Counted from the stretch's first letter, positions 8,735 through 18,529 are shown. The stretch is DNA of 64,000 nucleotides from Bacteroides sp. (GCA_023665805.1 JAMPDJ010000007.1:1-64000), one strand, 5' to 3'. Translations and numbers: made by a program. The notes: generated from the sequence alone by a model not told the origin.

Positions 8735-9772
8735 ATGAGCAAACTTTTCATACCTAAAGATTACAAGGCAGACTTGGACCTGAAGCAGACCGAACTTGCC
8801 ATAAAGCAAATAAAAGACTTCTTCCTGCGCAGCTTCTCCACGGAATTGCGCCTGCGCCGTGTCACGGCCCCACTGTTTGTTCTGCGCGGACTTGGACTGA
8901 ACGACGACCTGAACGGAGTGGAGCGCCCCGTCTCCTTCCCCATCAAGGACATGGGAGAGGCGATGGCCGAGGTGGTACACTCCCTAGCCAAGTGGAAACG
9001 TGTGACACTGGCCGAATACAACATTGCCCCAGGCTACGGCATCATCACCGACATGAATGCCATACGTGCCGACGAGGAGCTGGACAACCTCCACTCAGTA
9101 TACGTGGACCAGTGGGACTGGGAACGTACCATGACGGCAGAACAACGCAATATGGAATTCCTGAAGGACATAGTGCGCCGCATATATAACACCATACTGC
9201 GCACAGAGTTCTACATCTGTGAGACCTATCCGCAATTGCAGGCTTTCCTGCCGGAACAAATCCACTTTATCCATAGCGAAGAACTTCTAAGGCTTTATCC
9301 TGGCAAAACAGCCAAAGAACGAGAGGATCTCATCTGCAAACGGTACGGTGCAGTGTTCATCATAGGTATTGGAGGATGCCTCTCCGATGGCGAACCGCAC
9401 GACAATCGTGCCCCTGACTACGACGACTGGAGCACTCCAAACGCAGATGGCTATGCCGGTCTCAATGGCGACCTGCTCATCTGGTATCCCATTCTGGGAC
9501 GCAGCATAGAGTTGTCCTCCATGGGAATACGCGTAGACAAGGATGCTCTCTTGCGCCAACTGGAGCTACAATGCAAATCCGACCGCCAGGGACTTTACTT
9601 CCATCATCGTCTGCTGGAAGGTTCTCTTCCATTGAGCATAGGCGGCGGCATAGGCCAAAGCCGACTGTGCATGGTACTGCTCCACAAGGCACACGTGGGC
9701 GAAACCCAGTCCAGCATCTGGCCGGAGGATATGCGACGCCAATGCCGCGAGGCCGGAATGCCACTGATATAA
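8735..9772 (+). CDS. asnA: Aspartate--ammonia ligase
   Basis: Makes asparagine from aspartate, ammonia and ATP; it is structurally related to class II aminoacyl-tRNA synthetases. The whole 345-residue sequence follows the AsnA family: LRRVTAPLFVLRGLGLNDDL near residue 37, VHSLAKWKRVTL near residue 80, VYVDQWDWER near residue 122, and the C-terminal SIGGGIGQSRLCMVLLHKAHVGE with the class II motif 3 arginine. It is monocistronic, with its own promoter and a hairpin terminator downstream. A type I asparaginase lies elsewhere in the window (36382-37425), so both directions of asparagine metabolism are encoded here. Confidence 0.96.
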   Translation: MSKLFIPKDYKADLDLKQTELAIKQIKDFFLRSFSTELRLRRVTAPLFVLRGLGLNDDLNGVERPVSFPIKDMGEAMAEVVHSLAKWKRVTLAEYNIAPGYGIITDMNAIRADEELDNLHSVYVDQWDWERTMTAEQRNMEFLKDIVRRIYNTILRTEFYICETYPQLQAFLPEQIHFIHSEELLRLYPGKTAKEREDLICKRYGAVFIIGIGGCLSDGEPHDNRAPDYDDWSTPNADGYAGLNGDLLIWYPILGRSIELSSMGIRVDKDALLRQLELQCKSDRQGLYFHHRLLEGSLPLSIGGGIGQSRLCMVLLHKAHVGETQSSIWPEDMRRQCREAGMPLI

Positions 9773-9787
9773 CACCACACAAAAAAC

Positions 9788-9828
9788 AGGTTCCGCGATA
9801 GCATGCCGACATGCATATCGCGGAACCT
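9788..9828 (+). terminator. Hairpin terminator after asnA
   Basis: Arms 9788-9799 and 9817-9828 pair perfectly over 12 bp and a 4-bp inner stem (9801-9804 with 9811-9814) extends it. It lies between the convergent ends of asnA and the barrel gene and may act in both directions. Confidence 0.7.
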
Positions 9829-9890
9829 TCATTACGTTATATTTATCATCCCATTATGGATGCCCCATTGAAAGGAGCGAGGGCAGATGC

Positions 9891-10367
9891 TTATTTTTTG
9901 TAGATGCCTATACCTATCTTCAAACCGGCAGAGGTGCCATACTTGAAGTCGTTCAGACCGAAATCCGCATACAAGGCCGGCTCTATGCTTACCTTGTCAT
10001 TGATAAAGAATGTATAGCCTACCTGAGGACAAAGCTGGGCATAATTGAGTTTAGTGCCTGCATGCTCGAACTGCAAGCCACAACCCAGGTTGATGCCGCA
10101 TTCGGAGAAAGAGTAGCGGAAACTCGGCTTAATCTGCAAAGCGTTGTATCCTCCCACATGGCGATAGCCCAACACGCCTCCAATCATCCAGTTGTCGGCA
10201 ACATAGTAGCCATACTCGCCACCTATACCAAAACTGAATTCACCTTTGGAGTAACCGATGCCCAAACCGGTCAACGAAGCACCGCAGTAATGCGTACCTT
10301 TTTCAAACTGAGCATTGGCTCCAAGTGTCATCACTGTCATAAACAAAAGGACTAAAATCTTCTTCAT
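9891..10367 (-). CDS. Small outer-membrane beta-barrel protein
   Basis: A 158-residue protein with a signal peptide (MKKILVLLFMTVMTLGANAQ) followed by about eight alternating hydrophobic strands rich in Gly and Tyr (GLGIGYSKGEFSFGIGGEYGYY, FSECGINLGCGLQFEH). This is the pattern of a small 8-stranded barrel (OmpX/OmpW-like, outer membrane beta-barrel family). The function is unknown. A TACCTTTG promoter element at 10439-10446 precedes it, and it is divergent from the GHL10 gene. Confidence 0.7.
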   Translation of the reverse strand: MKKILVLLFMTVMTLGANAQFEKGTHYCGASLTGLGIGYSKGEFSFGIGGEYGYYVADNWMIGGVLGYRHVGGYNALQIKPSFRYSFSECGINLGCGLQFEHAGTKLNYAQLCPQVGYTFFINDKVSIEPALYADFGLNDFKYGTSAGLKIGIGIYKK

Positions 10368-10438
10368 AGCAGTTCCTGTTTGAAGTTAATATTGTTTATT
10401 TCTCTCGTATTCGGGACACATTGTCAAATGCCCCATCG

Positions 10439-10446
10439 CAAAGGTA
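10439..10446 (-). promoter_or_regulatory. -7 promoter element for the small barrel gene
   Basis: Minus-strand TACCTTTG, 71 bases ahead of the ATG at 10367; only 13 bases separate it from the divergent element at 10460-10467. Confidence 0.55.
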
Positions 10447-10459
10447 CAGTATTTTTTCA

Positions 10460-10467
10460 TATCTTTG
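10460..10467 (+). promoter_or_regulatory. -7 promoter element very close to the GHL10 start codon
   Basis: TATCTTTG ends only 5 bases before the ATG at 10473. With the usual distance from this element to the start site, the transcript would have almost no leader. Confidence 0.5.
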
Positions 10468-10472
10468 CAGGC

Positions 10473-11801
10473 ATGAAACAGTTTTTTTTACTCCTGACGA
10501 CATTTTGGTGCTTATTAACAGTTGCAGCCCCCAAATACGAAGTTCGTGCCGTATGGCTCACTACATTCGGCGGATTGGACTGGCCCAAGGCCAAGGCAAA
10601 CACCGAATCAGGGCGCAAAGCCCAGCAACAAGAGTTGCGCGACATTCTGGACCGTCTGCAACAGGACGGCATCAACGCCATATACCTCCAGACTCGCATA
10701 CGCGGAGCGGTAATCTACCCTTCGGCCATAGAGCCTTGGGACGGGTCATTGACGGGCCGTTATGATATGCATCCGGGATACGATCCCCTGCAATTTGCCA
10801 TTGATGAATGTCACAAACGCGGCATGGAGTGCCATGCCTGGGTCGTAGCCATCCCTGCATTCAAAATTGCCGATGCCCGCGCACTGGGGCGCAAGTCTCT
10901 CATATACACGCATCCCAAGTTGCTGTACAAGCACAACGGTTCCTATTACCTGGATCCATCGCTGGCAGGCACAGCAGACTATTTGGAACGTATATGCAGG
11001 GAAATAGCCGGGAACTATGACATTGATGGCATCCACTTCGATTACATACGTTATCCTGAAAAGACAGCCAGGACACGTCAGGACTGGCGTCGCGACAATA
11101 TCACGCGCATAGTCCGCCAACTCTATGGTGCCATCAAGGAAGAAAAGCCATGGATCAGAGTTTCGTGCAGCCCGGTGGGCAAGTACAGCGACGTCAGCCG
11201 TTACTCGGCTCGCGGTTGGAACGCCTACCATGCCGTCTACCAGGATGCCGTGCTTTGGATGAAGGAGGGCATCATGGACATGATTTCACCCATGATGTAT
11301 TTCAAGGACAACCATTTCTTCCCCTTTGCAGCCGACTGGCAAGAGCAGAGCCATGGCAAAGTCATAGCCCCGGGACTTGGCATTTATTTCCTTGACCCGA
11401 GGGAAAAGGACTGGAACCTGGACGAGGTGACACGCGAATTGCAATTCATCCGTCAAATGAACATGGGTGGTGCGGCATACTTCCGCACCCGCTTCCTGTT
11501 GAATGATGTCAAAGGATTAGAAACCTGGATACGCAACTATTACTACACCACCCCAGCACTTATGCCGCCCCTGAAGGACAATCCTGCCTGCACAGCATCG
11601 TCAAAGCGTACTCCGCGCTTCGTGCTATATGCATCGGACACGCATCCCGTAGACACAAGCAATCCCGAGAACATCGTGCGCATTTTCTGGGGAGAAGTCA
11701 AATACAACATGCTGGCAGCACGCCTGTTCGGCAAACATCTGGCCATAACCACATTGGACGATTTCGGAAACGAGTCCGAACCCAAGGACATTACCGAATA
11801 A
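10473..11801 (+). CDS. Family 10-like glycoside hydrolase (GHL10/YngK type), secreted
   Basis: A 442-residue product. The start at 10473 was chosen because a signal peptide begins there (MKQFFLLLTTFWCLLTVAA); the open frame extends upstream without one. The mature N-terminus EVRAVWLTTFGGLDWP is the hallmark of the GHL10 (DUF187) family. Further family segments are DGINAIYLQTRIRGAVIYPS, HAWVVAIPAF, DIDGIHFDYIRYP (near residue 188) and ISPMMYFKDN. The fold is a TIM barrel; relatives act on peptidoglycan-derived or other polysaccharides, with substrate unproven. It ends with a short Ig-like tail (FGNESEP). It is transcribed alone. Confidence 0.8.
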   Translation: MKQFFLLLTTFWCLLTVAAPKYEVRAVWLTTFGGLDWPKAKANTESGRKAQQQELRDILDRLQQDGINAIYLQTRIRGAVIYPSAIEPWDGSLTGRYDMHPGYDPLQFAIDECHKRGMECHAWVVAIPAFKIADARALGRKSLIYTHPKLLYKHNGSYYLDPSLAGTADYLERICREIAGNYDIDGIHFDYIRYPEKTARTRQDWRRDNITRIVRQLYGAIKEEKPWIRVSCSPVGKYSDVSRYSARGWNAYHAVYQDAVLWMKEGIMDMISPMMYFKDNHFFPFAADWQEQSHGKVIAPGLGIYFLDPREKDWNLDEVTRELQFIRQMNMGGAAYFRTRFLLNDVKGLETWIRNYYYTTPALMPPLKDNPACTASSKRTPRFVLYASDTHPVDTSNPENIVRIFWGEVKYNMLAARLFGKHLAITTLDDFGNESEPKDITE

Positions 11802-11880
11802 AGACGGCACAGGGAGCGATTATCGTTTTGCCGGCCTCTCAAACACAATACGCGTATTCGGCAATCTCGCAATCCTGTGT

Positions 11881-12582
11881 CTACTTTTTCATCCCTATCC
11901 TATCCAGCCACTTCAATATGTTTTCCTTGGAATCCGGCACTCTGTCCCGTGCTATGGCATAACCGTCAAGGACCGTGGCACCCTTTTCCATCTCGCGAAT
12001 GATCTTTATTGCCCCGGAGAAACGGCTGCCGCCATGCGTGCAGAACGGTATCAGGGTCTTGCCGGTGAAATCATACTCCTCAAAGAAAGAATATAGCGGC
12101 ATGGGCATGTCGTACCACCAGTTCGGGAACCCAACAAACACGACATCGTAATCCTTCATATTCTCTATATGCGCAGCCAGTTCGGGACGCGCCTTGCCGT
12201 CTATTTCCTCCTTGGCTGCGTCTATCAGCTCCTTATGCGAACCGGGATAATTATGGACCGTCTTTATTTCAAAGACATCGCTGCCTGTAGCCTCGCCGAT
12301 AATGGTCGCAACGTATTGTGTATTCCCCATTATCCTGTTATCTGAAACGACACGGCTCGCACCAGACGAAGCATTCACGTCATCAGTTTCGGGGACGGAA
12401 AAATAAACGACCAACGACTTGACTTCGTTCCTGCCGGCAACATGCCCTGCGGACTGGGACGAAACGTCCTGCACATCATTCCTTGACTCCGTAATGTTAT
12501 CACTCCCCGTAGCCCGGCAACAGGATGTTATTATACAAGCAACGACTGACACTATTCCTACTGCCATAAAAATCTTTTTCAT
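11881..12582 (-). CDS. Flavodoxin-fold lipoprotein
   Basis: A 233-residue protein with a lipoprotein-like signal (MKKIFMAVG... ITSCCR, Cys near residue 21) and a flavodoxin domain: SLVVYFSVPETDDVNASSGA (phosphate-binding strand and loop), then VVFVGFPNWWYDMPMPLYSF and LIPFCTHGGSRFSGA near the C-terminus. The Flavodoxin_4 family binds FMN and passes electrons. Membrane anchoring is unusual for a flavodoxin and suggests periplasmic redox work. The start at 12582 has GGAG just upstream; an ATG at 12591 is the alternative. It is the last gene of the SDR-hydrolase-CMD-flavodoxin run, 16 bases after the previous stop. Confidence 0.8.
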   Translation of the reverse strand: MKKIFMAVGIVSVVACIITSCCRATGSDNITESRNDVQDVSSQSAGHVAGRNEVKSLVVYFSVPETDDVNASSGASRVVSDNRIMGNTQYVATIIGEATGSDVFEIKTVHNYPGSHKELIDAAKEEIDGKARPELAAHIENMKDYDVVFVGFPNWWYDMPMPLYSFFEEYDFTGKTLIPFCTHGGSRFSGAIKIIREMEKGATVLDGYAIARDRVPDSKENILKWLDRIGMKK

Positions 12583-12598
12583 AATCTCCATAAAATGT

Positions 12599-13657
12599 TT
12601 ATTGATTATCGTATTCCTCATCCGTCACGGCATCCATCCATACGGCACCGCCTTTCGACTGCTGCGGTCCGATGGCAATATGCGTAAATTCCCTGTCGGG
12701 AGCAGCTCCATGCCAATGCACAACGTTCGGGGCAATCCTCACCACGTCACCAGGATGCAGGATTTGCACAGGCTTGCCTTTCTCCTGATAGCGTCCTTCA
12801 CCAGAGGTACAAAGCAGTATCTGTCCCCCAGGATGTGAATGCCAGCTGTTGCGAACACCTGGCGCAAAGGTCACGTTACCCACAGTGCAATCCATGGAAT
12901 CGTCCTTGGAGACAAACATTTCAAGCCACGCCTCACCTGTGAAATTAGGGCCATCAGGGAGTTTGACTCCTTTCGGGAAAACATCCTTGACATCACCATC
13001 CACAGCGTCGGCCATGGCAAGTACCCTGTCAAGCTGTTCCTGTGTCATACCAAGATTTCTGCAAATGGCCATGTGTCCGCGCAACATCGGCTCCACGCTT
13101 TCACCCAATGCCGCGATGACCGATACGGTGGCCAGTTCCCGTTCGGGATAAGTCAGCACATCGCGCTCGAAAATATCCGCAAAAAGATGCTCCTTAAGAA
13201 AACGCTCGATGACTGGAGCAAACTCGGCATACCCGGCTTTGGGAGCATCGGCGGGAATGCCAGAAATTTCCGCCAATATATCGCGGCCGCGTTCGTAACG
13301 GGTACGACCGTCTTCTACCGGGGAAGCATCCCTGCCGGCAACGTCCTTGATACCCTGCGCCTCCCGTTCGCCGATCACCGCGATGAAGGTCTGCAAGGCC
13401 CTGAGACACCGAGGGAATCCACAATAGGCATAGGCATGTACCAAGACCTCGCGGATTTCATTAACTGTCAGCCCTCCGTCCAATCCTGCTGCAAGGGCAG
13501 GCTTAAGGCTCTCCAAATTCCCCCTGCCAGTACAGACGGCGATTTTCACGATATGCTGCTGACGCATGCTCAATGCGCTATCCGATTCGACAGATTGCGC
13601 CATCATACCTGTTACTGTAATAAGGCAGAAGCAAATGGTTACATATATATATTTCAT
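12599..13657 (-). CDS. Exported tandem carboxymuconolactone decarboxylase-like protein with C-terminal cupin
   Basis: The 352-residue product has a signal peptide (MKYIYVTICFCLITVTGMMA), two CMD-like helical domains (about residues 30-120 and 140-225) and a cupin (about residues 240-335). CMD motifs are VNEIREVLVHAYAYCGFP in the first and ERELATVSVIAALG in the second. The cupin has metal-ligand motif WHSHPGGQ plus the second-motif histidines in VVHWHGA. The first CMD carries two cysteines in YCGFPRC, which could be redox-active as in AhpD relatives. The reaction is unknown; CMD/cupin fusions are commonly found beside flavodoxins and reductases. It lies between the hydrolase (15 bases) and the flavodoxin. 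Confidence 0.8.
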   Translation of the reverse strand: MKYIYVTICFCLITVTGMMAQSVESDSALSMRQQHIVKIAVCTGRGNLESLKPALAAGLDGGLTVNEIREVLVHAYAYCGFPRCLRALQTFIAVIGEREAQGIKDVAGRDASPVEDGRTRYERGRDILAEISGIPADAPKAGYAEFAPVIERFLKEHLFADIFERDVLTYPERELATVSVIAALGESVEPMLRGHMAICRNLGMTQEQLDRVLAMADAVDGDVKDVFPKGVKLPDGPNFTGEAWLEMFVSKDDSMDCTVGNVTFAPGVRNSWHSHPGGQILLCTSGEGRYQEKGKPVQILHPGDVVRIAPNVVHWHGAAPDREFTHIAIGPQQSKGGAVWMDAVTDEEYDNQ

Positions 13658-13672
13658 GCCCCTGTCCTCCTG

Positions 13673-14770
<1,098 letters not shown>

Positions 14771-14783
14771 CTACAACTATTGA

Positions 14784-15602
14784 CTATGCGTAAAAATAAG
14801 ATGCCGTAGCTCCTCCGTCCACGAGGAAATCAGAGCCGGTAATAAAAGCACCCCTGTCGCTCATAAACAACTCGGCCACATTGGCGACCTCGTCAGCCGT
14901 TCCCGGACGTCCGGCAGGGCAAGCCGCGAACATGTTTTTATAAAAATCTCCTCTCGGCCCGTTGAACTCGTCTATGGCCAACGGCGTGACGATGATGCCC
15001 GGAGATATGGAGTTGATACGCGCACCTCTCTTGCCCCAGCGGACAGCTTCGGCCATCACCCGCTTGACGTTACAACGCTTCGCCATCTGGTAGGCATGAA
15101 GCGTGTCGCGCAGACTGGCCGGTTGCAGCATGTCGAGGTCAAGCAATTGCTCAGCAGGCGTGGTGGCAAGCAGGGCATCTTCCTCCGGCGTAAGGGCAGG
15201 CATACGATGCCCGGACTGGCTGGAAATGGTCACTCCCGTTCCACCGGGCGCAATAACCTTGCCCACTTCTTCAAGCAAAACAGCGGTACCATAGAGGTCA
15301 ACTTTCAATATCGTGTCAACCTGAGCCTGGCTTGGCGATACCCCTGCGGCATTCACAAGCATGGTTATCTCTCCATGTTTCCTGGCCTCGTCTATGATAG
15401 CAAGAATGGAGTTCCGGGAAGTTATGTCCATCTCAAACGGAACGGTGTCGAATCCGGCACGGTTCATGATGTTGGCCGTGGCCGATGCGTTTTCCATGGA
15501 TCTGTCGCCTATGACAATCTTCATGCCATATCCCATGCGGCGGGCAATGGCCATGCCTATCTGGCCGGCCCCAACCAATAACAATACGTTCTTCTTCATC
15601 AT
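14784..15602 (-). CDS. Short-chain dehydrogenase/reductase
   Basis: A cytoplasmic SDR of 272 residues. It has cofactor motif VGAGQIGMAIA (a variant of TGxxxGIG, residues 10-20), NAAG near residue 84, a catalytic Ser in TISSQSG, and YQMAK as the YxxxK active site (near residue 170), followed by INSISPGIIVTPLA. It is first in a run with the hydrolase, CMD/cupin and flavodoxin genes, all minus strand and closely spaced, which suggests one redox or detoxification pathway. A -7 element (TACTTTTG) lies at 15631-15638 and a tandem direct repeat lies just beyond it at 15667-15709. Confidence 0.88.
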   Translation of the reverse strand: MMKKNVLLLVGAGQIGMAIARRMGYGMKIVIGDRSMENASATANIMNRAGFDTVPFEMDITSRNSILAIIDEARKHGEITMLVNAAGVSPSQAQVDTILKVDLYGTAVLLEEVGKVIAPGGTGVTISSQSGHRMPALTPEEDALLATTPAEQLLDLDMLQPASLRDTLHAYQMAKRCNVKRVMAEAVRWGKRGARINSISPGIIVTPLAIDEFNGPRGDFYKNMFAACPAGRPGTADEVANVAELFMSDRGAFITGSDFLVDGGATASYFYA

Positions 15603-15630
15603 AATTCGATATTATCTTCAAATGGCAATG

Positions 15631-15638
15631 CAAAAGTA
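15631..15638 (-). promoter_or_regulatory. -7 promoter element for the SDR operon
   Basis: Minus-strand TACTTTTG fits TAnnTTTG; it lies 28 bases ahead of the SDR start codon. Confidence 0.5.
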
Positions 15639-15666
15639 GAGCATTTTTATTTGAAGACACTTACCC

Positions 15667-15709
15667 TTTTTACTGATTGTCGTACAACTTTTACCTATTG
15701 TCGCACGCC
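15667..15709 (-). promoter_or_regulatory. Tandem direct repeat, likely AraC-family operator
   Basis: Two 22-base copies start 21 bases apart and match at 16 of 22 positions, sharing TTTTAC and ATTGTCG(T/C)AC. They sit about 30 bases upstream of the -7 element of the SDR operon. Two same-orientation sites spaced by two helical turns next to the promoter is how AraC-family activators usually bind. No regulator gene lies adjacent. Confidence 0.45.
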
Positions 15710-16210
15710 ATCAGGCAGACAAAAGAATATGCGCATAATAATGCACAACAAGCCGCAGGTACAATCCGCATGCCTTTCCTGATGCACAAAGAACCCACTA
15801 AGCATACTGTCAGAAAAACAGAAAAAGGAAGCCTCAATGGCAAAAATACGGTTATTCACATGAGCATCGCAGGAAACGCATATTTACAAACAACTAATTA
15901 CCAGCAGTTTGCAAAAATCCTATTTTTAACAGAGCCAAGCCCCCGGGACGCAAAAATTCAATTCTCGCAGAAAACAAGGCATTGTCCAAGCGAAAACAAA
16001 TATGCGACAACACATTGTCTCGCCCGTGAATTCACGATGTCTCCCCCATGACCTCACCGAGACGCAACCACAAACATGCGGGAAGCAAATTCTGACACGA
16101 CACCAGCCCACCTCTATTGCATAAACATACACTACCTGTATGCTCTCGCAATAGCAATCAACAGGATATGCAAAGTACCAAACACAAAAACGAGCCGTGC
16201 ATTTCAACAC

Positions 16211-16248
16211 AACGGGCGGCCGCACCATCATCGGTGCAGCCGCCCGTT
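16211..16248 (-). terminator. GC-rich hairpin after the DUF4465-type protein gene
   Basis: A 16-bp stem with one mismatch and a 6-base loop, starting 27 bases after the stop codon. No clear T run follows, so it may act as an mRNA 3-prime end stabiliser or a weak terminator. Confidence 0.55.
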
Positions 16249-16275
16249 CTCATACATATAATTGGCAGGGCAGTA

Positions 16276-18165
16276 TCAGAATACCACCTTCTTGCCTCCG
16301 ATTATTACTATCTGCCCCTTAGCTGCCTTACGCAATTCGCGGCCTGCGAGGTCATACATCCTGGTACTACGTTGAGTCTGCCCTGGCAGAACTGACGATA
16401 TGCCCGTGGTGACGGTATTGGCACGAACGGCAATGTCGTCAACGGCAATGTACGCCGGAACACTCAAGCCATACTGGCCGCCCTGGTCGGCAGACGCCAC
16501 AAAGTTGAACTTCACGGTATTTACGGCACCCAACGAGGAGAGGTCAAGGTATACCCAGCCTTCCTGGTGATGAAGTCCGTCTACCAAACGCAGAGTGACG
16601 GTGCCTGTGAGTTTCCCGTTTACATCATAGCCGTCCACGCAAAGATCCACATAGGTATCCTTTCCGGCAGCAGGACAGTAGTCCGTGCCTTTGACTATAC
16701 TGCTGAGAAAATAACTGGTAAGGGCAAAATAGGCATGGTCTATCACACCGGTCCGACCCTCGCCGAAGCCAAGCATGGCACGCGAGTCAGCACCATACGG
16801 CACTGCGGAATTGTCGCAACCGTTTATCACGGCAAAGTGGTCCGAAGCGTTGCGTCCGCCTCCTCCGCGTCCCGTCATAGTATTGGCATCGCTGTTGTAT
16901 ACTGTCAACTGGTGGTTGTAGTCCAGGCCTCCCAAAACCGAACCGACATAATCGGACACCGCTATGCCACCGTTCCAATATGCCCAGGCACCATAACTGT
17001 TATTGACCATGGAGGCGAGGAAGGTATTACCCTTGTCATTCCATCTGTATGCTTCCTCCTCGGCAAAGACACCATTGCCACCATCGCCATAGAGCAACTT
17101 GCCACCGTATTGTGGAGAGTCAACCAGAGCAGACCAATACTCAGCGGCCTCGCCCTTGTAGTCCTCGTCCTCGAAACTTAGAATTGCCAGTTCCTTGTCA
17201 TCCATGACAGACACATCACCGCCGGCCATGTGCAGGTCCAATGCTCCTGACACCTCGGTGCTGCTCTCGCCAATCCACCCATTGTTCTGCATGATTGCCG
17301 TCTGCACCTTCACGAAATGTATACCTGGAAGATTGGCCGGTCTGCCCTGGGCATCCACCGCCCATTGCAGGTCCAGTTTGCTACCATTGTCGGCATTTGG
17401 CAGATTGTCGGCATAGCCCCAGGCGTATGGTGTCTGCAGATAATCCCTGCCCTCGCCACTGCAATCCACACTGTTGGAAGCCAAGCGCACACCGGTGAAC
17501 GTGAGACTTGCCTCACCGGACTGCCACAGAGGCCAGTAATTCTGACGATGAAAAGCGTTCATCTCCACATAGCCTTCGCCACCCTCGCTGTCCGTCCATC
17601 GGATGTAGGTATTGTCCGTAACGGAAGTCCCTGGAGTAGGAGTAGCCACATGGTCCTCGGGAGTGCGATGGTAGGTAACAGTGTAATTACGCAGGGTTTG
17701 CGCCTTGCCATACTCGCTGCCTGCCAGTTCGTACCACTCGTCATCGGGCAGACCGTTGCCGTTGGCATCGTAACTGACATAAACAACACCGGGTTCGCTT
17801 GCACCGCCTTTCTGCACTCCATCGGCATCAAAGGCGTTGCCCAAAATCTGCAGGTCATACACACCCTTGCGATTCTCCACCATGTGGTCGAAACCCATGA
17901 CTATGTATCCTCCATAAGCACCCAAGGACACGGTACCGCCATCCAACAACAGTTCCTGCGCCTTGCGGTTGATGCTCTCTTGGGTATCTCCCTCCTCATA
18001 CTCGGGCATAGTATTCACGAACTGCCCTGGCGCGGGACGATAGTCATACACCCGACTGATGCCGGAGAGGTTGCCGGCACCATCCGCAGACTGTGCTCCG
18101 GCACAGATCGGAGTAACGAACACCATAGCTGCGGGAGCCAACAAAGAGTAAAGTTTTCTCATCAT
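16276..18165 (-). CDS. Secreted cobalamin-locus protein: PKD-type surface domain plus DUF4465, with C-terminal sorting tail
   Basis: A 629-residue product with a signal peptide (ending CAGAQ near residue 25). Residues about 40-310 resemble the surface protein found in Bacteroides B12 loci (GGYIVMGFDHMVENRKGVYD, YVSYDANGNGLPDDEWYELA). Residues about 340-590 match DUF4465 (LSFEDEDYKGEAAEYWSALV, then WAYWNGGIAVSDY). The end, MYDLAGRELRKAAKGQIVII with GKKVVF, is a type IX secretion-style sorting tail. The two halves are, to my recollection, separate proteins in some relatives. It lies directly behind a B12 riboswitch, so it should be repressed by cobalamin. Its role is unknown; surface cobalamin capture or corrinoid-protein handling is an inference. 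Confidence 0.75.
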   Translation of the reverse strand: MMRKLYSLLAPAAMVFVTPICAGAQSADGAGNLSGISRVYDYRPAPGQFVNTMPEYEEGDTQESINRKAQELLLDGGTVSLGAYGGYIVMGFDHMVENRKGVYDLQILGNAFDADGVQKGGASEPGVVYVSYDANGNGLPDDEWYELAGSEYGKAQTLRNYTVTYHRTPEDHVATPTPGTSVTDNTYIRWTDSEGGEGYVEMNAFHRQNYWPLWQSGEASLTFTGVRLASNSVDCSGEGRDYLQTPYAWGYADNLPNADNGSKLDLQWAVDAQGRPANLPGIHFVKVQTAIMQNNGWIGESSTEVSGALDLHMAGGDVSVMDDKELAILSFEDEDYKGEAAEYWSALVDSPQYGGKLLYGDGGNGVFAEEEAYRWNDKGNTFLASMVNNSYGAWAYWNGGIAVSDYVGSVLGGLDYNHQLTVYNSDANTMTGRGGGGRNASDHFAVINGCDNSAVPYGADSRAMLGFGEGRTGVIDHAYFALTSYFLSSIVKGTDYCPAAGKDTYVDLCVDGYDVNGKLTGTVTLRLVDGLHHQEGWVYLDLSSLGAVNTVKFNFVASADQGGQYGLSVPAYIAVDDIAVRANTVTTGISSVLPGQTQRSTRMYDLAGRELRKAAKGQIVIIGGKKVVF

Positions 18166-18317
18166 ATATAATCATTTATGCACACGCATGGAAAGGTCCC
18201 ATGCCTGCGCGGTCCAATCCATAGATAACAGGCAGCGAAAGCAGCACTTCCGTATTATTACAACATCTATTACAGCAGGAATCTTCCATCCGTTATCCCG
18301 CGGACAGTTCTTACGCC

Positions 18318-18525
18318 GGCATTGGCAGGTCTTCTGACTTCGTCCCATAGGCTGCACGTCTTCCCGGATAACAATGTTGGTATCTTCCAGTGACCAACGC
18401 TCCGAAACGGAGCGCATATGTGCGTGCCTGAACAATGGACTCACAGCATCGGGTAATGTTGCAGGTTCTCACTGCATTCCCATCTTAGCCCGTCGGTCTG
18501 CATCAGACCTCAGGGAACCAAATGC
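18318..18525 (-). ncRNA. Cobalamin riboswitch
   Basis: On the minus strand the leader contains the B12 box GTCAGAAGACCTGCC (complement of 18324-18338), preceded by GGGAATGCAGTGAGAACCTGC and, at the 5-prime end, GGTTCCCTGAGG, in the order expected of AdoCbl riboswitches. A TAACTTTG promoter element at 18530-18537 puts the transcript start at the riboswitch boundary. A 6-bp hairpin (18185-18203) near the start codon of the downstream gene could be part of the expression platform. It controls the gene at 16276-18165 only. Confidence 0.88.
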
Positions 18526-18529
18526 GATA

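Larger units (their letters stand above)
15603..16275. other. Long intergenic region upstream of the SDR gene
   Basis: 673 bases without a supported gene. It holds the SDR promoter and its tandem repeat, a 12-bp palindrome (CGTGAATTCACG, 16025-16036) and the hairpin at 16211-16248. Small open frames here have no recognisable protein features. Confidence 0.6.

Noticed and set aside
15677..16261. Small + strand frames upstream of the riboswitch-controlled gene's terminator
   Set aside because: No protein features, no promoter and no neighbouring gene to couple with.
18172..18444. 90-codon minus-strand frame upstream of the DUF4465-type gene
   Set aside because: It coincides with the cobalamin riboswitch, which explains the sequence conservation better.
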